Assembly (NCBI GenBank): GCA_905182105.1
Contig: CAJJAR010000001.1
Span: 310,001 to 374,000 of the forward strand
Direction: 5' to 3'
DNA length: 64,000 nucleotides
Source: an uncultured Paracoccaceae bacterium
GTDB taxonomy: Bacteria; Pseudomonadota; Alphaproteobacteria; Rhodobacterales; Rhodobacteraceae
Part shown: piece after piece, positions 24,783 to 35,162 of the stretch
Numbering within the stretch: position 1 is the first letter of the stretch
Layout: each line of letters starts with the position of its first letter
Made by a program: the position numbers and the translations under genes
Notes under the pieces: generated by a model
What the model saw: only the letters and a program-made list of their open reading frames with translations
Database searches by the model: none
Told to the model about the DNA's origin: nothing

Positions 24783-25901
24783 ATCGCGCAGCCATTATCA
24801 CAGGCCATTTCCCGTTTCAAAAACGATGGGGGAGCATTTTATGAGTGTCTCATCATCTCCAAAAAATGGGGTGGCACGTGACACATGTGACTGTGGGTTG
24901 CAGTTGGTTGTCAGCAATCAAACGGGACCCTCGCCTTGCTGCACGTGGGTACAAACCCAAGCTTGGCGCTCAAGTGCACTCACCAACGCTTACAACTATA
25001 TTCGGCCTATCCCCACTTCATCCATTGAGGACTGGATTTACTCTAGTGGATCAACCATTTGTGCGGCTAAAGTCACTGTTCATTAATTATTGGACACCAA
25101 GATTACGAGGTTCTTTGCGGGAAGCAAACCTTGTCATTTGTGAAAGCGGTGCACCTGTTTTACTTGCGCCCTTATTGACCAAATACGCCCCAACAGCTTC
25201 GCGTATTTATCAAGTGAATGACGATATGCGTTTACTCAATGCACCAGCCTATTTGGTACGTGCAGAACAGGAAATGTAGCTGTAATTCTCCCGCATAAGC
25301 AGCGCAAATCTGTCTCTAATTATCCGTTTTAAACACGAAAATGCTACGGTAGATCTAATGGGCGTACCACATGATCAACTTAGAAAATCGCGCATTTCGC
25401 CATATGAAAACTATCAATTTCAAAAGATTGCAGTTTACGCGGGAACGACACAACTGGATCAGGCCACACTCATTTCAATCGCTCAAAGCCGCCCAAAATG
25501 GCAGATCCATGTGCTTGGGCGCATCAGAAAAATTTCACCTCATGCACCAGGGAACCTGATTTTTTACAGCGAGATCCCATTCAACGAAGTCTTAGATTTC
25601 GTCGCCCATGCAGACATCGGATTAGCACCCTATATTGATAGGCTAGGCATTCAATATCGAACGACCAATAGCAATCGTATGCTTTTGTATCGCTATCATG
25701 GACTGGCCATTCTTGGGCCTGATCGCTTGTGCGATCCCAACCATAGGACGCAGCGATCCAAACGCTTTAGATCGCTGTGAAGCTATGACAAAACAACCAG
25801 AGGAAATTCAAGACTGGCCTGAACTGGCGCTTGCCTTATCTCAAAACGGCGAAACAGAACCACCGACCAATGCTTCATATGAACCAAAGATGTCTTTGTG
25901 A
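24779..25901 (+). pseudogene. Broken glycosyltransferase (exopolysaccharide type, possibly GumK-like)
   Basis: The frame starts MNRAAIITGHFPFQKRWGSI, then hits TGA at 24842 where a Trp is expected (SIL-W-VSHHLQ). It continues with KMGWHVTHVTVGCSWLS, ESGAPVLLAPLLTKYAP and RIYQVNDDMRLLNAPAYL. A TAG (25277) and a TAA (25283) interrupt it, after which YAGTTQLDQATLISIAQS, HADIGLAPYIDRLGIQY and TTNSNRMLLYRYHGLAILG follow in the same frame. One extra A at 25739-25740 then shifts the frame; removing it gives DPTIGRSDPNALD and an end at 25901. Three nonsense codons and a frameshift make it a certain pseudogene. Confidence 0.85.
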
Positions 25902-25979
25902 TTGCGGATATGAACCAAACCAGTGCCTCAACCGCAGAGCCCCAATACTGGGGCTGTATACCCACACCAGCCCCCAACA

Positions 25980-26249
25980 TTAGATCAGGCCCTTTAGGCC
26001 TGTTTCAGTCGTTCCTTTGTCCAACACACGCGACACCCGCACCGGATAAATCACCCCGGCGGTTAGCGCTGGCAATGTGATTGCATCACCATTCTTCAAG
26101 ACGACAGACACGTCTCCACCGCTTTCTAGAACGATGGCGCGTGTAACATTTGGAAGATCAACAACATCGTCAGACACGATATCAAACACACCACAAATTG
26201 GGCTGCTAAGACCCGGTGTGAAATCGCCAAATGTATCTAAAATGGTCAT
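25980..26249 (-). CDS. Small phage-spike-base-like protein
   Basis: An intact 89-residue protein with GGAAG 6 bases before the chosen ATG. The core LPNVTRAIVLESGGDVSVVL, then GDAITLPALTAGVIYPVRVS and RVLDKGTTETGLKGLI, resembles small proteins of phage and gene-transfer-agent tails (spike base type) common in Rhodobacteraceae. No other phage gene lies nearby. It lies between the decayed polysaccharide genes and ftsK. Family recognition is from pattern only. Confidence 0.6.
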   Translation of the reverse strand: MTILDTFGDFTPGLSSPICGVFDIVSDDVVDLPNVTRAIVLESGGDVSVVLKNGDAITLPALTAGVIYPVRVSRVLDKGTTETGLKGLI

Positions 26250-26340
26250 AAATTCTTCCACCATGAATGTTCACGACAACATCATTCAAGGAAGTTTATG
26301 CATTGATAAGGCACCGTTCGATACCCAATCACTAGGTCAT

Positions 26341-26372
26341 TTCGGCCACCAAATTTATATTTGGTGGCCGAA
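26341..26372 (-). terminator. Perfect 14-bp hairpin downstream of ftsK
   Basis: Arms TTCGGCCACCAAAT (26341-26354) and ATTTGGTGGCCGAA (26359-26372) enclose a 4-base loop. It lies 11 bases past the ftsK stop. There is no long U-run on the minus strand, so it may act as a weak terminator or 3' stabilising hairpin. Confidence 0.6.
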
Positions 26373-26382
26373 TAATTAGTCC

Positions 26383-29358
26383 TTAAACGTGTTCAGGGAT
26401 CAAGATTTCGCGTTTACCAACATGGTTCGCAGCAGACACAAGGCCCTGATCTTCCATCTGTTCAACAAGCCTTGCTGCCTTGTTGTACCCAATCGCCAGT
26501 TTGCGTTGGATATAGCTGGTGGAACACTTGCGATCCTTTGCAACGATGGCAACAGCGGTGTCATACAACGCGTCCTCACCGTCAGTATTCCCACCCAAAC
26601 CAAGGACAGCATCAATGCTGTTTTCTTTGTCTTCATCCGGCCCTTCGACAACACCGTTGATATAGTCTGGAGCGCCAAACGCTTTCAGGTGGTTCACAAT
26701 TTCTTCGACTTCTTCATCGCTCACAAACGGGCCGTGGCAACGCGTAATTTTTGCACCGCCAGCCATGTACAACATGTCACCCATACCCAACAGCTGCTCT
26801 GCACCCATTTCACCAAGGATTGTACGGCTGTCGATTTTTGAGGTCACTTGGAACGAAATCCGTGTTGGGAAGTTCGCCTTAATCGTACCTGTAATAACAT
26901 CCACAGACGGACGCTGTGTCGCCATAATCAAGTGAATGCCAGAAGCACGTGCCATCTGTGCAAGACGCTGGATACAGGCTTCGATCTCTTTACCAGCAAC
27001 CATCATAAGGTCGGCCATCTCATCTACAATCACGACAATATAGGGCAACGCCTCTGGTGTTGTCTCTTCTGTCTCGAATATCGGCTCACCGGTATCTTTG
27101 TCAAAACCAGTTTGAACGGTACGGCTAAACAGCTCACTTTTGGCCAATGCTTCACGCACACGACCGTTATAACCTTCGATGTTACGAACGCCCATTTTTG
27201 ACATCTTGCGATAGCGCTCTTCCATCTCGCCGACAGTCCACTTTAGAGCCACAACAGCTTTTTTAGGGTCTGTTACAACCGGGGACAGCAGATGTGGGAT
27301 GCCGTCATAAACCGACAATTCCAACATCTTTGGATCAATCATGATCATGCGGCATTCCTGCGGCGTCAGTTTGTAAAGCAATGACAAGATCATCGTGTTG
27401 ATCGCAACTGATTTACCGGAACCCGTGGTACCAGCGATAAGAAGGTGAGGCATCTTAGCAAGGTTCGCTACCATGCTGTCGCCACCAATGTCTTTTCCCA
27501 AAGCAAGTGGCAGGCGCATGTTGCTATCACCGAAATCGCGACTCGACAAAATTTCGCGCAGCACAACTTTTTCACGGTGCTCGTTCGGCAGCTCAATACC
27601 AATAACAGAGCGGCCAGGAACAGTTGAAACACGTGCAGACAAGGCTGCCATTGAACGGGCAATATCGTCAGCCAAACCGATGACTCGGCTGGCTTTTAAA
27701 CCCGGTGCAGGCTCAAGTTCATACATGGTAACAACAGGACCAGGGCGCACAGAAACGATTTCACCTTTGACGCCATAATCGTCCAGCACGTTTTCAAGCA
27801 TACGTGCGTTTTCTTCCAATGCCTCGTCACTCAAATGTTGATGTTGAACATCTTCTGCACTCTCCAACAAGTTAAGTGGCGGCAATTCGAATGCTGGGCG
27901 TTTGTCTTCAAACGATAAACTAGGCTGCGCTTCGGCTTTCGCACGCGCGCTTGGTTGAACAGATTTACGAATAGGTTGCTGTACAACTTTGCGTGGCTCC
28001 ACCACTGGGATCGACATTGGTTGCGGCGCGGCTTGTGGTGTTGGCGTTGGTGTCTGGATCGCAGCTTGCGTTGGTGCTGCGGTTTCAATTCTTGGTGCTA
28101 CTGGAACCGGAGCAACAGGCACAGGTGCGACCAAAGGCGGCTCAGCACGTAGCGAAGAGATCACCGCATCTGGAGAGATCATTGGTGGCTCTGGTGGTAA
28201 TTCAAATTGATCAACAAAGATATTTTGCTCTGGCGTTGGCTGAGTGTTCAAAACCAACGGATCAGGTCCACGACCGAGGCCCATGGTCAACGGCGCAATA
28301 GACTTGATCTGAATAGATGGGTTTGAGCGAACGCGAGATTGAATAACGCCAGCAATCTTCGCCTTGATACGATCATCGTCAGGCGCATCGACATAATTGT
28401 CGTAATTGAACGTCTCAATCAATTCAGATTCAGGCATTTCCTGAACAACAGGTTCTGCACGTTTGATAAGTGATGGCATGCGCGCAAGCAGGCCCGTTTT
28501 TACCACAGGCTCAGGATATGCAGCAGGTTCGTGATACATCGGTTCAGGTGTTTGTGCAGCATAGGGATCGGCGTAGGCACTTGCAGATGGTACAGCGGCA
28601 ACAGCAGCTTGATAAGCAGCAGCTTCATCCGCTTCAACACGGTGGCGCTCCTTACGATCAGCATTGCGTGCCTGCAAATCACGTGCAGCAAGAACAGCAG
28701 AATTCGCGCCTTTGCCCAACAACGTCATGACGCCAGCATAAAGCATGATCAGACCGACCAATAAAAAACGACCCGTGCGCATCAATTCAGGTTTAGTAAA
28801 GCCCAAAACAAATGCACCAAGCGCAAGGATACCAACGCCCAATATCAAAGACATGAGTTTAATTGCAAAGAAAGATCCTAACGGAAGTACCGTCAGGATT
28901 GCGCCCATAACAGTATCACCGAACAATCCGCCCAGACCAAAGCTGTGCGTTTGCAACCATACTTGGCCTGGCTCTAGAGTTGCGCCATAAATAGAGACTA
29001 ACGCGACTGCAATCGGTGCAAAAATCAAACGCCCAACGGCACGCTCTTGGCCAAAGTGCATTGCGAAACGTGCACCCCATGCCAACAAAACTGCAGCAAT
29101 CGCCCATGCGCCCAACCCGACGATCATAAACAATGGCGCGGCAATAGATGCACCAGAACGGCCCAACCAATTCTGAACCTGCGCGTCAGTAGAAACCATC
29201 CAGTTTGGATCATCCGGCGTATAGCTAAAAATCATCGCCGCAGCCATCAAGCCAACGATAATCAACGCAATGCCGATCAGCTCTTTGCCGCGTTTTTCGA
29301 TGGCTTCGGCCATGTTGCTGTCTAGCAATGGATCGCGCCCGCGTGTCTGATATGCCAT
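26383..29358 (-). CDS. ftsK: DNA translocase FtsK
   Basis: A 991-residue septal DNA pump that moves chromosome ends and activates XerCD at division. Four hydrophobic segments lie in the first 210 residues. A Pro/Ala/Gln-rich linker follows at about 390-470. The motor domain carries Walker A GTTGSGKS at 641-648 and Walker [13 protein letters not shown]. The C-terminal gamma domain ([20 protein letters not shown]) reads KOPS sites. Length and domains are complete. It follows the aminotransferase gene by about 20 bases in the same direction. Confidence 0.96.
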   Translation of the reverse strand: MAYQTRGRDPLLDSNMAEAIEKRGKELIGIALIIVGLMAAAMIFSYTPDDPNWMVSTDAQVQNWLGRSGASIAAPLFMIVGLGAWAIAAVLLAWGARFAMHFGQERAVGRLIFAPIAVALVSIYGATLEPGQVWLQTHSFGLGGLFGDTVMGAILTVLPLGSFFAIKLMSLILGVGILALGAFVLGFTKPELMRTGRFLLVGLIMLYAGVMTLLGKGANSAVLAARDLQARNADRKERHRVEADEAAAYQAAVAAVPSASAYADPYAAQTPEPMYHEPAAYPEPVVKTGLLARMPSLIKRAEPVVQEMPESELIETFNYDNYVDAPDDDRIKAKIAGVIQSRVRSNPSIQIKSIAPLTMGLGRGPDPLVLNTQPTPEQNIFVDQFELPPEPPMISPDAVISSLRAEPPLVAPVPVAPVPVAPRIETAAPTQAAIQTPTPTPQAAPQPMSIPVVEPRKVVQQPIRKSVQPSARAKAEAQPSLSFEDKRPAFELPPLNLLESAEDVQHQHLSDEALEENARMLENVLDDYGVKGEIVSVRPGPVVTMYELEPAPGLKASRVIGLADDIARSMAALSARVSTVPGRSVIGIELPNEHREKVVLREILSSRDFGDSNMRLPLALGKDIGGDSMVANLAKMPHLLIAGTTGSGKSVAINTMILSLLYKLTPQECRMIMIDPKMLELSVYDGIPHLLSPVVTDPKKAVVALKWTVGEMEERYRKMSKMGVRNIEGYNGRVREALAKSELFSRTVQTGFDKDTGEPIFETEETTPEALPYIVVIVDEMADLMMVAGKEIEACIQRLAQMARASGIHLIMATQRPSVDVITGTIKANFPTRISFQVTSKIDSRTILGEMGAEQLLGMGDMLYMAGGAKITRCHGPFVSDEEVEEIVNHLKAFGAPDYINGVVEGPDEDKENSIDAVLGLGGNTDGEDALYDTAVAIVAKDRKCSTSYIQRKLAIGYNKAARLVEQMEDQGLVSAANHVGKREILIPEHV

Positions 29359-29378
29359 GTTACTACCTCGCCTAATTT

Positions 29379-30563
29379 TTATTGTGGATAAAGACAGTCA
29401 CGGATCGCTTGAATCCCTCGTGTCATTTCCACTTTTGGAGCCACTATAGCGACCCGAATATATCCTGTACCGGGGTTAACCCCGTCAACGTCTTGCGCCA
29501 AATACGCACCAGGCAGCACACGCACGCCTGTCTTTTTCCATAACTTCAATGCAGCCACTTCGCCGTCTTCAACTGGCAGCCACAAAAAGAATCCAGCCTC
29601 TGGGCTGACGTATCCCGGCACGTCACCAAGGATGCTATCCACAATCGCAAACTTTTCTTGATACAGCGCACGGTTTTCAACCACATGCGCTTCGTCGTTC
29701 CAAACCGCCGCCGCTGCCATCTGCAAAGGCAGTGGCAATGGTGTACCGGCGTAAGTGCGCAATTGACGAATCTCATCCATCGTCTTTGGACCACCGGTCA
29801 CAAAGCCAGAGCGCAAACCAGGTAGGTTTGAACGTTTGGACAGCGAGTGGAACGCAACTACACGTTCAGGATCGGTGCCCATCTCTGCTGCCACTTCCAA
29901 TGCGCCAACAGGTGGCGTGTCTCTATAAATCTCGGAATAACATTCATCCGCGAAAATACGGAAATCGTGTTTTTCTGCCAATGTCATCAATTCCGTCCAA
30001 TACGCCCAATCCGCAACTGCACCCTGTGGGTTGGCTGGGGAACAGATATAAACGGCAACCGTACGATCCAAAATCTCAACAGGTTGGCTTGTGTAATCTG
30101 GTAGGTAATTGGTTTCAGCCGTGGCATCCACAAAAATTGGATCTGCACCCGATGAAATGCTGGCAAGCATATAAACTTGATAAAACGGATTTGGCATCAA
30201 CACGACAGGACGCTGACCGTTTTTGGTTTCTGGGCACAGCGCCATAGGTGCGTTGTACAAACCCTCGCGCGTGCCATTCACAGGCATCACATTTGTCTCA
30301 GGGTCCAGGGTTAAACCGTAACGACGTTGCGCCCAGTTACAGAATGCTTGGCGCAATTCAATTGCACCTTCATTTGGTGGATAACGATTAAACCCAGCGG
30401 CATATTCAGAAATCACGTCTGTGACCCACGCTGGAAACGCGTGCTTGGGTTCGCCAATCGTCATGTGGACTACATCGCCGCCCGCATCATGTACGTCTAA
30501 CAACGCACGCAAACGGGGGAACGCATAAGCCGGAAGGTTCGAAAACCGCTCGGGAAACTTCAT
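29379..30563 (-). CDS. PLP-dependent class I aminotransferase (DapC-like)
   Basis: A 394-residue fold-type I aminotransferase. The PLP lysine is Lys243 in [16 protein letters not shown]. Other blocks are [47 protein letters not shown] and [15 protein letters not shown]. The pattern matches succinyldiaminopimelate aminotransferases (DapC) of lysine synthesis, but the substrate is inferred. The ATG with GAGG 8 bases upstream is preferred over an in-frame TTG at 30566. It probably heads a transcript with ftsK. Confidence 0.87.
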   Translation of the reverse strand: MKFPERFSNLPAYAFPRLRALLDVHDAGGDVVHMTIGEPKHAFPAWVTDVISEYAAGFNRYPPNEGAIELRQAFCNWAQRRYGLTLDPETNVMPVNGTREGLYNAPMALCPETKNGQRPVVLMPNPFYQVYMLASISSGADPIFVDATAETNYLPDYTSQPVEILDRTVAVYICSPANPQGAVADWAYWTELMTLAEKHDFRIFADECYSEIYRDTPPVGALEVAAEMGTDPERVVAFHSLSKRSNLPGLRSGFVTGGPKTMDEIRQLRTYAGTPLPLPLQMAAAAVWNDEAHVVENRALYQEKFAIVDSILGDVPGYVSPEAGFFLWLPVEDGEVAALKLWKKTGVRVLPGAYLAQDVDGVNPGTGYIRVAIVAPKVEMTRGIQAIRDCLYPQ

Positions 30564-30692
30564 CAAAACTGCCTCAGGATCGGGATCACTATTGCCCCGT
30601 TTCTTCCAAACTACCCAACCGAACGGCTTTCGTCCAGAAAAACAAAGACCTAGGCAGCGTTATGTGGCTTTTGAGTCATCCCTATTTTGAAA

Positions 30693-32021
30693 TCAGGATA
30701 ATGCCGCCTCTGCTGCTGCCCCAATTCGAAGCAATTTTACTTCTGTATCAGGCGCACAAAGGAACATAATTCCGCAACTTGGTACACCTGTTGGAAGGGT
30801 CAAACCACACAATCCTAGCAGATTTCCAACGCGTGTATTGCGCAGGGAAAGCAGATTTTCGGTGACGTAATAGTCTTCTTCAGCGTTCAAACGATCCAAA
30901 TTCGGGGGCATAATTGCTGATGTTGGTGCAAGTACAGCGTCATACCCTGCAGTTGCAACATCATATGTATCCCGTACTTCCTCCAGTTTATTCACCGCAG
31001 CCACATAATCTGCAGCGCTATGTTCTGCACCCAAACGGAACCGCTTTAGGATTTCTGGGTACATTACATCTGGGTTCTCTTCGATAACATCTTTCCACTG
31101 GCCATAGGCCTGCGAGGTCATCAAAATCGTAGATAGGTTCAAGGATTCTTGAACCGCTGGCACGTCGAGATACTCAATCACCGCACCGACGGCTTGCATG
31201 CGCTGAACAGCGCTTTCAAACGCTGCCTTTGGTGCATCACGCAAATCATCCATCATGATGGTGCGCACAATCGCAAACTTGCGGCCCTTTAATGTAGCGC
31301 CGCGTAAATCAGGGGCCTTACTGCCGTCCATCAATGCAAACAGCTCTGCTGCATCCTCAACGGATCGGGTCAAAGGGCCAACCGTGTCAAACTTCACGGA
31401 CAACGGAACGACGCCCTTTAATGACAACCGTCCCGCAGTGGTTTTCAATCCAACCAGATCATTCCACGCGGCAGGAATACGAACAGAACCACCTGTGTCA
31501 GACCCTATTCCAGCAGCCGCAATATTAAACGCAACCGAAGCGCCAGCACCCGATGAGGACCCGCCGGGAACAGCGTCCAGATCATTCACACAAGGAGGCG
31601 TTTCGGTCGAGGGGTTATAGCCCAATCCGGAAAATGCTAATTCGCTCATGTGGGTTTTACCCAAACAAACCATTCCCATAGCGGTGGCATTCGCTAATAC
31701 GACGGCATCCACGTCTGGGACGCGACCACTTAACAATTTCGACCCCGCTTCGGTCCCAACACCTGCCGTATCAAACAAGTCTTTCCAACTGATCGGAACA
31801 CCGTCTAACAGGGACAAACGATGCCCTGACTTTGCCCGACCAGCGGCGGCTGTCGCCTCTGACAATGCACGTGCTGAAGTAACCCGCGCATAAATCTGGT
31901 TCGCAAATTGATGACCGTTGATCGCATCCAAATAGGTTTGGGTCAAAGCAACAGGATCAATCTCCCCTGCCCCAATACCACGTCCCAAATCGCACGCCGT
32001 CATTGTTAACCAGTCATTCAT
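30693..32021 (-). CDS. Amidase signature family enzyme
   Basis: A 442-residue Ser-cisSer-Lys hydrolase. The triad is visible as Lys80 (VPISWKDLFD), the cis-Ser in GGSSSGAG (155-157) and the nucleophile Ser179 in GSDTGGSVRIP. The substrate is unknown. No gatB or gatC lies nearby and the sequence is shorter than GatA, so glutamyl-tRNA amidotransferase is unlikely. AGGAG lies 7 bases before the ATG. It is divergent from ubiH with an 86-base gap. Confidence 0.88.
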   Translation of the reverse strand: MNDWLTMTACDLGRGIGAGEIDPVALTQTYLDAINGHQFANQIYARVTSARALSEATAAAGRAKSGHRLSLLDGVPISWKDLFDTAGVGTEAGSKLLSGRVPDVDAVVLANATAMGMVCLGKTHMSELAFSGLGYNPSTETPPCVNDLDAVPGGSSSGAGASVAFNIAAAGIGSDTGGSVRIPAAWNDLVGLKTTAGRLSLKGVVPLSVKFDTVGPLTRSVEDAAELFALMDGSKAPDLRGATLKGRKFAIVRTIMMDDLRDAPKAAFESAVQRMQAVGAVIEYLDVPAVQESLNLSTILMTSQAYGQWKDVIEENPDVMYPEILKRFRLGAEHSAADYVAAVNKLEEVRDTYDVATAGYDAVLAPTSAIMPPNLDRLNAEEDYYVTENLLSLRNTRVGNLLGLCGLTLPTGVPSCGIMFLCAPDTEVKLLRIGAAAEAALS

Positions 32022-32107
32022 ATTGCCGCTCCTGCAAACCATTTAATCGAAGGGTAGCGACGCAACCACGCATGGACAATCCCCGTAAGCTCCCCATATC
32101 TATAACT

Positions 32108-33322
32108 ATGAAATTTGACACAGACATAACCATCGTAGGTGGCGGGCTGAATGGCCCCATCTTGGCCATCGCCCTTGCACGCGCAGGGATCACCACAACC
32201 GTGATTGACGCGCTGACCACCAAAGTGCGCAAGAATGCTGCCTTTGACGGGCGTTCCTACGCCGTCGCGCTGACCTCACAACGTCTGTTGAAGAACATCG
32301 GCCTTTGGGAACCGCTCAGCGACGACGCCCAACCAATGTTAGAGATCAAAGTCACCGATGGACGCGCGGGCGAAGGCCCATCCCCCTTCTTCATGCACTT
32401 CGATCATGCAGAGATTGAGGACGGTCCAATGGGCTACATGGTCCAAGATCGGCACCTGCGCCGCACCTTGTTGGAAGCAATGGCCACAAATCCATTGATC
32501 AAGCACCTTGAGGGGCAAACCGTCACCAACCAGGTCGTTGAGGGCGCTGGCGTCACTGTCACTCTTGAGAGCGAGAAAGCATTGATCTCCCGCAGTCTAA
32601 TCGGCTGCGATGGCCGTGGCAGCGGGACTGCAAAACGCGCTGGAATCAAACGCATCGGTTGGGAATATGGCCAAACCGCATTGGTCTGCGCCATTGAACA
32701 TGAAAAACCACACGGCGGCATCGCACATCAGTTTTTCATGCCTACGGGTCCACTTGCGATCCTACCCCTGACTGGCAATCGCAGTTCCATCGTCTGGAGC
32801 GAAAGTGACGCGAATGCCACTGCCTTTAACGCACTCAATAACGAAGATTACCTAACCATGCTGCGCCCGCGGTTTGGCGATTTCTTGGGTGAAATTTCAC
32901 TCACTGGTACGCGCTATTCCTACCCACTTTCGCTTTCGATGACGGAACAACTGGTAACAGATCGCACAGCCATTGTGGGTGATGCAGCCCACGGTCTGCA
33001 CCCGGTTGCAGGCCAAGGATTGAACGCAGGGATGCGCGACATCGCGGCATTGGTTCAGATAATCACAGAGGCGCAAAACCGTGGTGAAGACTACGGCAGC
33101 CTTGCAGTTCTAAAGCGGTACGAAGAATGGCGCAGGTTCGACAACACCGCGCTTGCGTTGGCAACAGATACATTCAACAAACTGTTTTCAAACAACAATC
33201 CATTTCTGCGTTTGGGTCGTGATCTAGGGATGGGTTTGATCAATAAAATGCCAAGTCTGCGTCGTGGGTTTATGCGCGAAGCAGCTGGACTAAGCGGCGA
33301 TCTACCTGATCTGATGCGTTAG
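32108..33322 (+). CDS. UbiH/UbiF/COQ6 family FAD monooxygenase
   Basis: A 404-residue flavoprotein hydroxylase of ubiquinone synthesis. Seen: the FAD motif DITIVGGGLNGPILAIALA at 5-23, the DG block LIGCDGRGSGTAKRAGI, and the second FAD motif GDAAHGLHPVAGQGLNAGMR near 295-315. The start at MKFDTDITIVGG fits the family; longer frames reach 32003 but run into the divergent amidase gene. No clear Shine-Dalgarno sequence is visible. Which ring carbon it hydroxylates cannot be told. Confidence 0.9.
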   Translation: MKFDTDITIVGGGLNGPILAIALARAGITTTVIDALTTKVRKNAAFDGRSYAVALTSQRLLKNIGLWEPLSDDAQPMLEIKVTDGRAGEGPSPFFMHFDHAEIEDGPMGYMVQDRHLRRTLLEAMATNPLIKHLEGQTVTNQVVEGAGVTVTLESEKALISRSLIGCDGRGSGTAKRAGIKRIGWEYGQTALVCAIEHEKPHGGIAHQFFMPTGPLAILPLTGNRSSIVWSESDANATAFNALNNEDYLTMLRPRFGDFLGEISLTGTRYSYPLSLSMTEQLVTDRTAIVGDAAHGLHPVAGQGLNAGMRDIAALVQIITEAQNRGEDYGSLAVLKRYEEWRRFDNTALALATDTFNKLFSNNNPFLRLGRDLGMGLINKMPSLRRGFMREAAGLSGDLPDLMR

Positions 33323-33505
33323 TTAGTTTAACTTTCGCGCTTCATCCACCAGCATCACAGGAATGCCGTTTCGGATAGGGTACGCCAGGTTTGCAGCTTT
33401 TGAAATCAATTCCTGCGCATCAGCATCGTAGCGCAACGTTGTTTGCGTACGTGGGCAAATCAGCGCGTCTAACATGCTACGCTCGGCCTTCGTTTCAGTG
33501 CTCAC
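33323..33505 (-). CDS. Trm112 family small zinc-binding-like protein
   Basis: A 60-residue protein with [33 protein letters not shown] and the usual ARKLN end. Eukaryotic Trm112 activates methyltransferases; bacterial forms are little studied. Only one Cys of the usual pairs is present, so zinc binding is doubtful. Its start overlaps the stop of the LON-domain gene by 4 bases, and its stop abuts the ubiH stop. Confidence 0.88.
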   Translation of the reverse strand: MSTETKAERSMLDALICPRTQTTLRYDADAQELISKAANLAYPIRNGIPVMLVDEARKLN

Positions 33506-34146
33506 TGCATCATATCTCCGTCTAGACCACCGCGCAGGGTGTATTCAATTAGGGTCACAAGTGTCTCTCGACGCGTACTTAGACATGGTGCCTCAAGCAA
33601 AGCTTGTTTTTCTTCTGCGTCAAAGTCCATCATCATCGAAAGCGAATTGATCAACAACTCGTCTTCGGCGTCATCCAAGGTGTCCCAATCTGCAGAGAGG
33701 CCTTTGGCCTCAAAGAATTTGTTCAGCTTCTTTAGGAACGCAGGGCGATCAAAAACCAGATCGTCTTCCACGTCGCCAAGATCGCGCTCAAACCCTGCCC
33801 AGCTGACTTCACAGCGGCGATAAGGCGTAAACCCTTCCACCTCGTTGAGTACACGAAAGCGCGAAACACCCCCAAGCGTGACCATATAGCTGCCGCCCTC
33901 AGTCTCTGAGAACTGCGTAATGCGCCCAACGCAACCTATCGAGTGAAGACCAATATCATCACGGCCTTCAACCTCGTTTGGCTGAACCATTCCAATCAGT
34001 CGATCATCCGTTTTAAGGGCATCATCAAACATTTGAAGGTAACGCGGCTCAAACAGGTTCAACGGCAAACGTGCACGCGGCAAAAGCAGCGCACCCGCTA
34101 GAGGGAACACAGGGATAATATTGGGGAGATCAAAAGGTTTTATCAT
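33502..34146 (-). CDS. LON substrate-binding-domain protein
   Basis: A 214-residue protein that matches the N-terminal domain of Lon protease only ([58 protein letters not shown]). It lacks any ATPase or protease part. Such stand-alone proteins are common in Alphaproteobacteria and their role is unknown; binding of unfolded proteins is a guess. It lies between cnoX and the Trm112 gene on the same strand, with 27 bases after cnoX. Confidence 0.9.
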   Translation of the reverse strand: MIKPFDLPNIIPVFPLAGALLLPRARLPLNLFEPRYLQMFDDALKTDDRLIGMVQPNEVEGRDDIGLHSIGCVGRITQFSETEGGSYMVTLGGVSRFRVLNEVEGFTPYRRCEVSWAGFERDLGDVEDDLVFDRPAFLKKLNKFFEAKGLSADWDTLDDAEDELLINSLSMMMDFDAEEKQALLEAPCLSTRRETLVTLIEYTLRGGLDGDMMQ

Positions 34147-34173
34147 AACACCTCACCTAGCCCGACAACCTGA

Positions 34174-35094
34174 TCAGGCAAATATCAATGTGCTTAACTT
34201 GCGGCGCCCATTCAAAACGATCGGGTCATTTGCCTTCAGTGCATCAAACACTGTGAACAACTGGGTCTTGGCCGCACCCTCGTTCCAATCACGATCACGA
34301 CGGAACAATTCCAACAATTGCGTAACCGCGCCCTCAGCATCGTCATTGGCATGTAACGCTAGCGCCAGGTCAAAGCGTGCTTGGTAATTATTCTCATCTG
34401 CCTCAACAGCAGCAGTTAGCTCACCTACAGGGCCAGCATCCGCAGCTTGGCGTGCAAGTCCCAATTGGGCTGAAGCCGATTCAAGCTCTGAGCTGGAAGA
34501 AATCTCTGCAGGGGCACCATTCAGCACAGCTTCGGCTTGATCCAGATCACCCAACGCAATGTGGGACCGCACCAATCCGCCATAAGCACCAGCATGGTTT
34601 GGGTCTTCGCCCAAGATCGCACTAAACGTTTGCGCCGCATCATCTGCTTGGCCTTCAGTCAACATATCTTCGGCCACTTCAACCGCATCGTTCAAGGTAT
34701 CGGCAGGCGTTTCGCCACCACCTGCTTTGACAACGCGCGCCACGAACTCATTTATTTCAGACTGTGGTACCGCACCTTGAAAACCATCAACCGGCTTGCC
34801 TTCAAAAAACGCATAAACCGTTGGTAGAGATTGAATCTGCAACTGACCGGTCAACGCCTGACATTCGTCAGCGTTTACTTTGACCATCTTAACAGCACCG
34901 TTGACGGCGCGCACTGCATCTTCCAGCATCGGACCAAGGGTCTTGCACGGACCACACCAAGGTGCCCAAAAATCGACGATCACAGGGACCGTATTCGACA
35001 TCTCGATAACATCCGCCATAAATGTGGCTTCGGTTACATCCTTGATCAGATCAGCATCCGCTGCTGGCGATGCTGCCATTCCCAAATCAATCAT
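34174..35094 (-). CDS. Thioredoxin-domain co-chaperone CnoX (YbbN)
   Basis: A 306-residue protein: a thioredoxin domain at about 18-125 with the active site WCGPCK (Cys47, Cys50), then TPR-like helices (EDPNHAGAYGGLVRSHIALG, EADENNYQARFDLALALHAN). CnoX holds proteins for GroEL and forms mixed disulfides under bleach stress in E. coli. Here both active-site cysteines are present, whereas E. coli has SXXC. It is part of the xthA-cnoX-LON-Trm112 minus-strand series. Confidence 0.92.
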   Translation of the reverse strand: MIDLGMAASPAADADLIKDVTEATFMADVIEMSNTVPVIVDFWAPWCGPCKTLGPMLEDAVRAVNGAVKMVKVNADECQALTGQLQIQSLPTVYAFFEGKPVDGFQGAVPQSEINEFVARVVKAGGGETPADTLNDAVEVAEDMLTEGQADDAAQTFSAILGEDPNHAGAYGGLVRSHIALGDLDQAEAVLNGAPAEISSSSELESASAQLGLARQAADAGPVGELTAAVEADENNYQARFDLALALHANDDAEGAVTQLLELFRRDRDWNEGAAKTQLFTVFDALKANDPIVLNGRRKLSTLIFA

Positions 35095-35162
35095 CGTAAA
35101 TTCCTTCCCCTATGGGGCTAGTCGTTAGGCTTGAACCTTATATGGGTTGGACCAGCCTAGAT

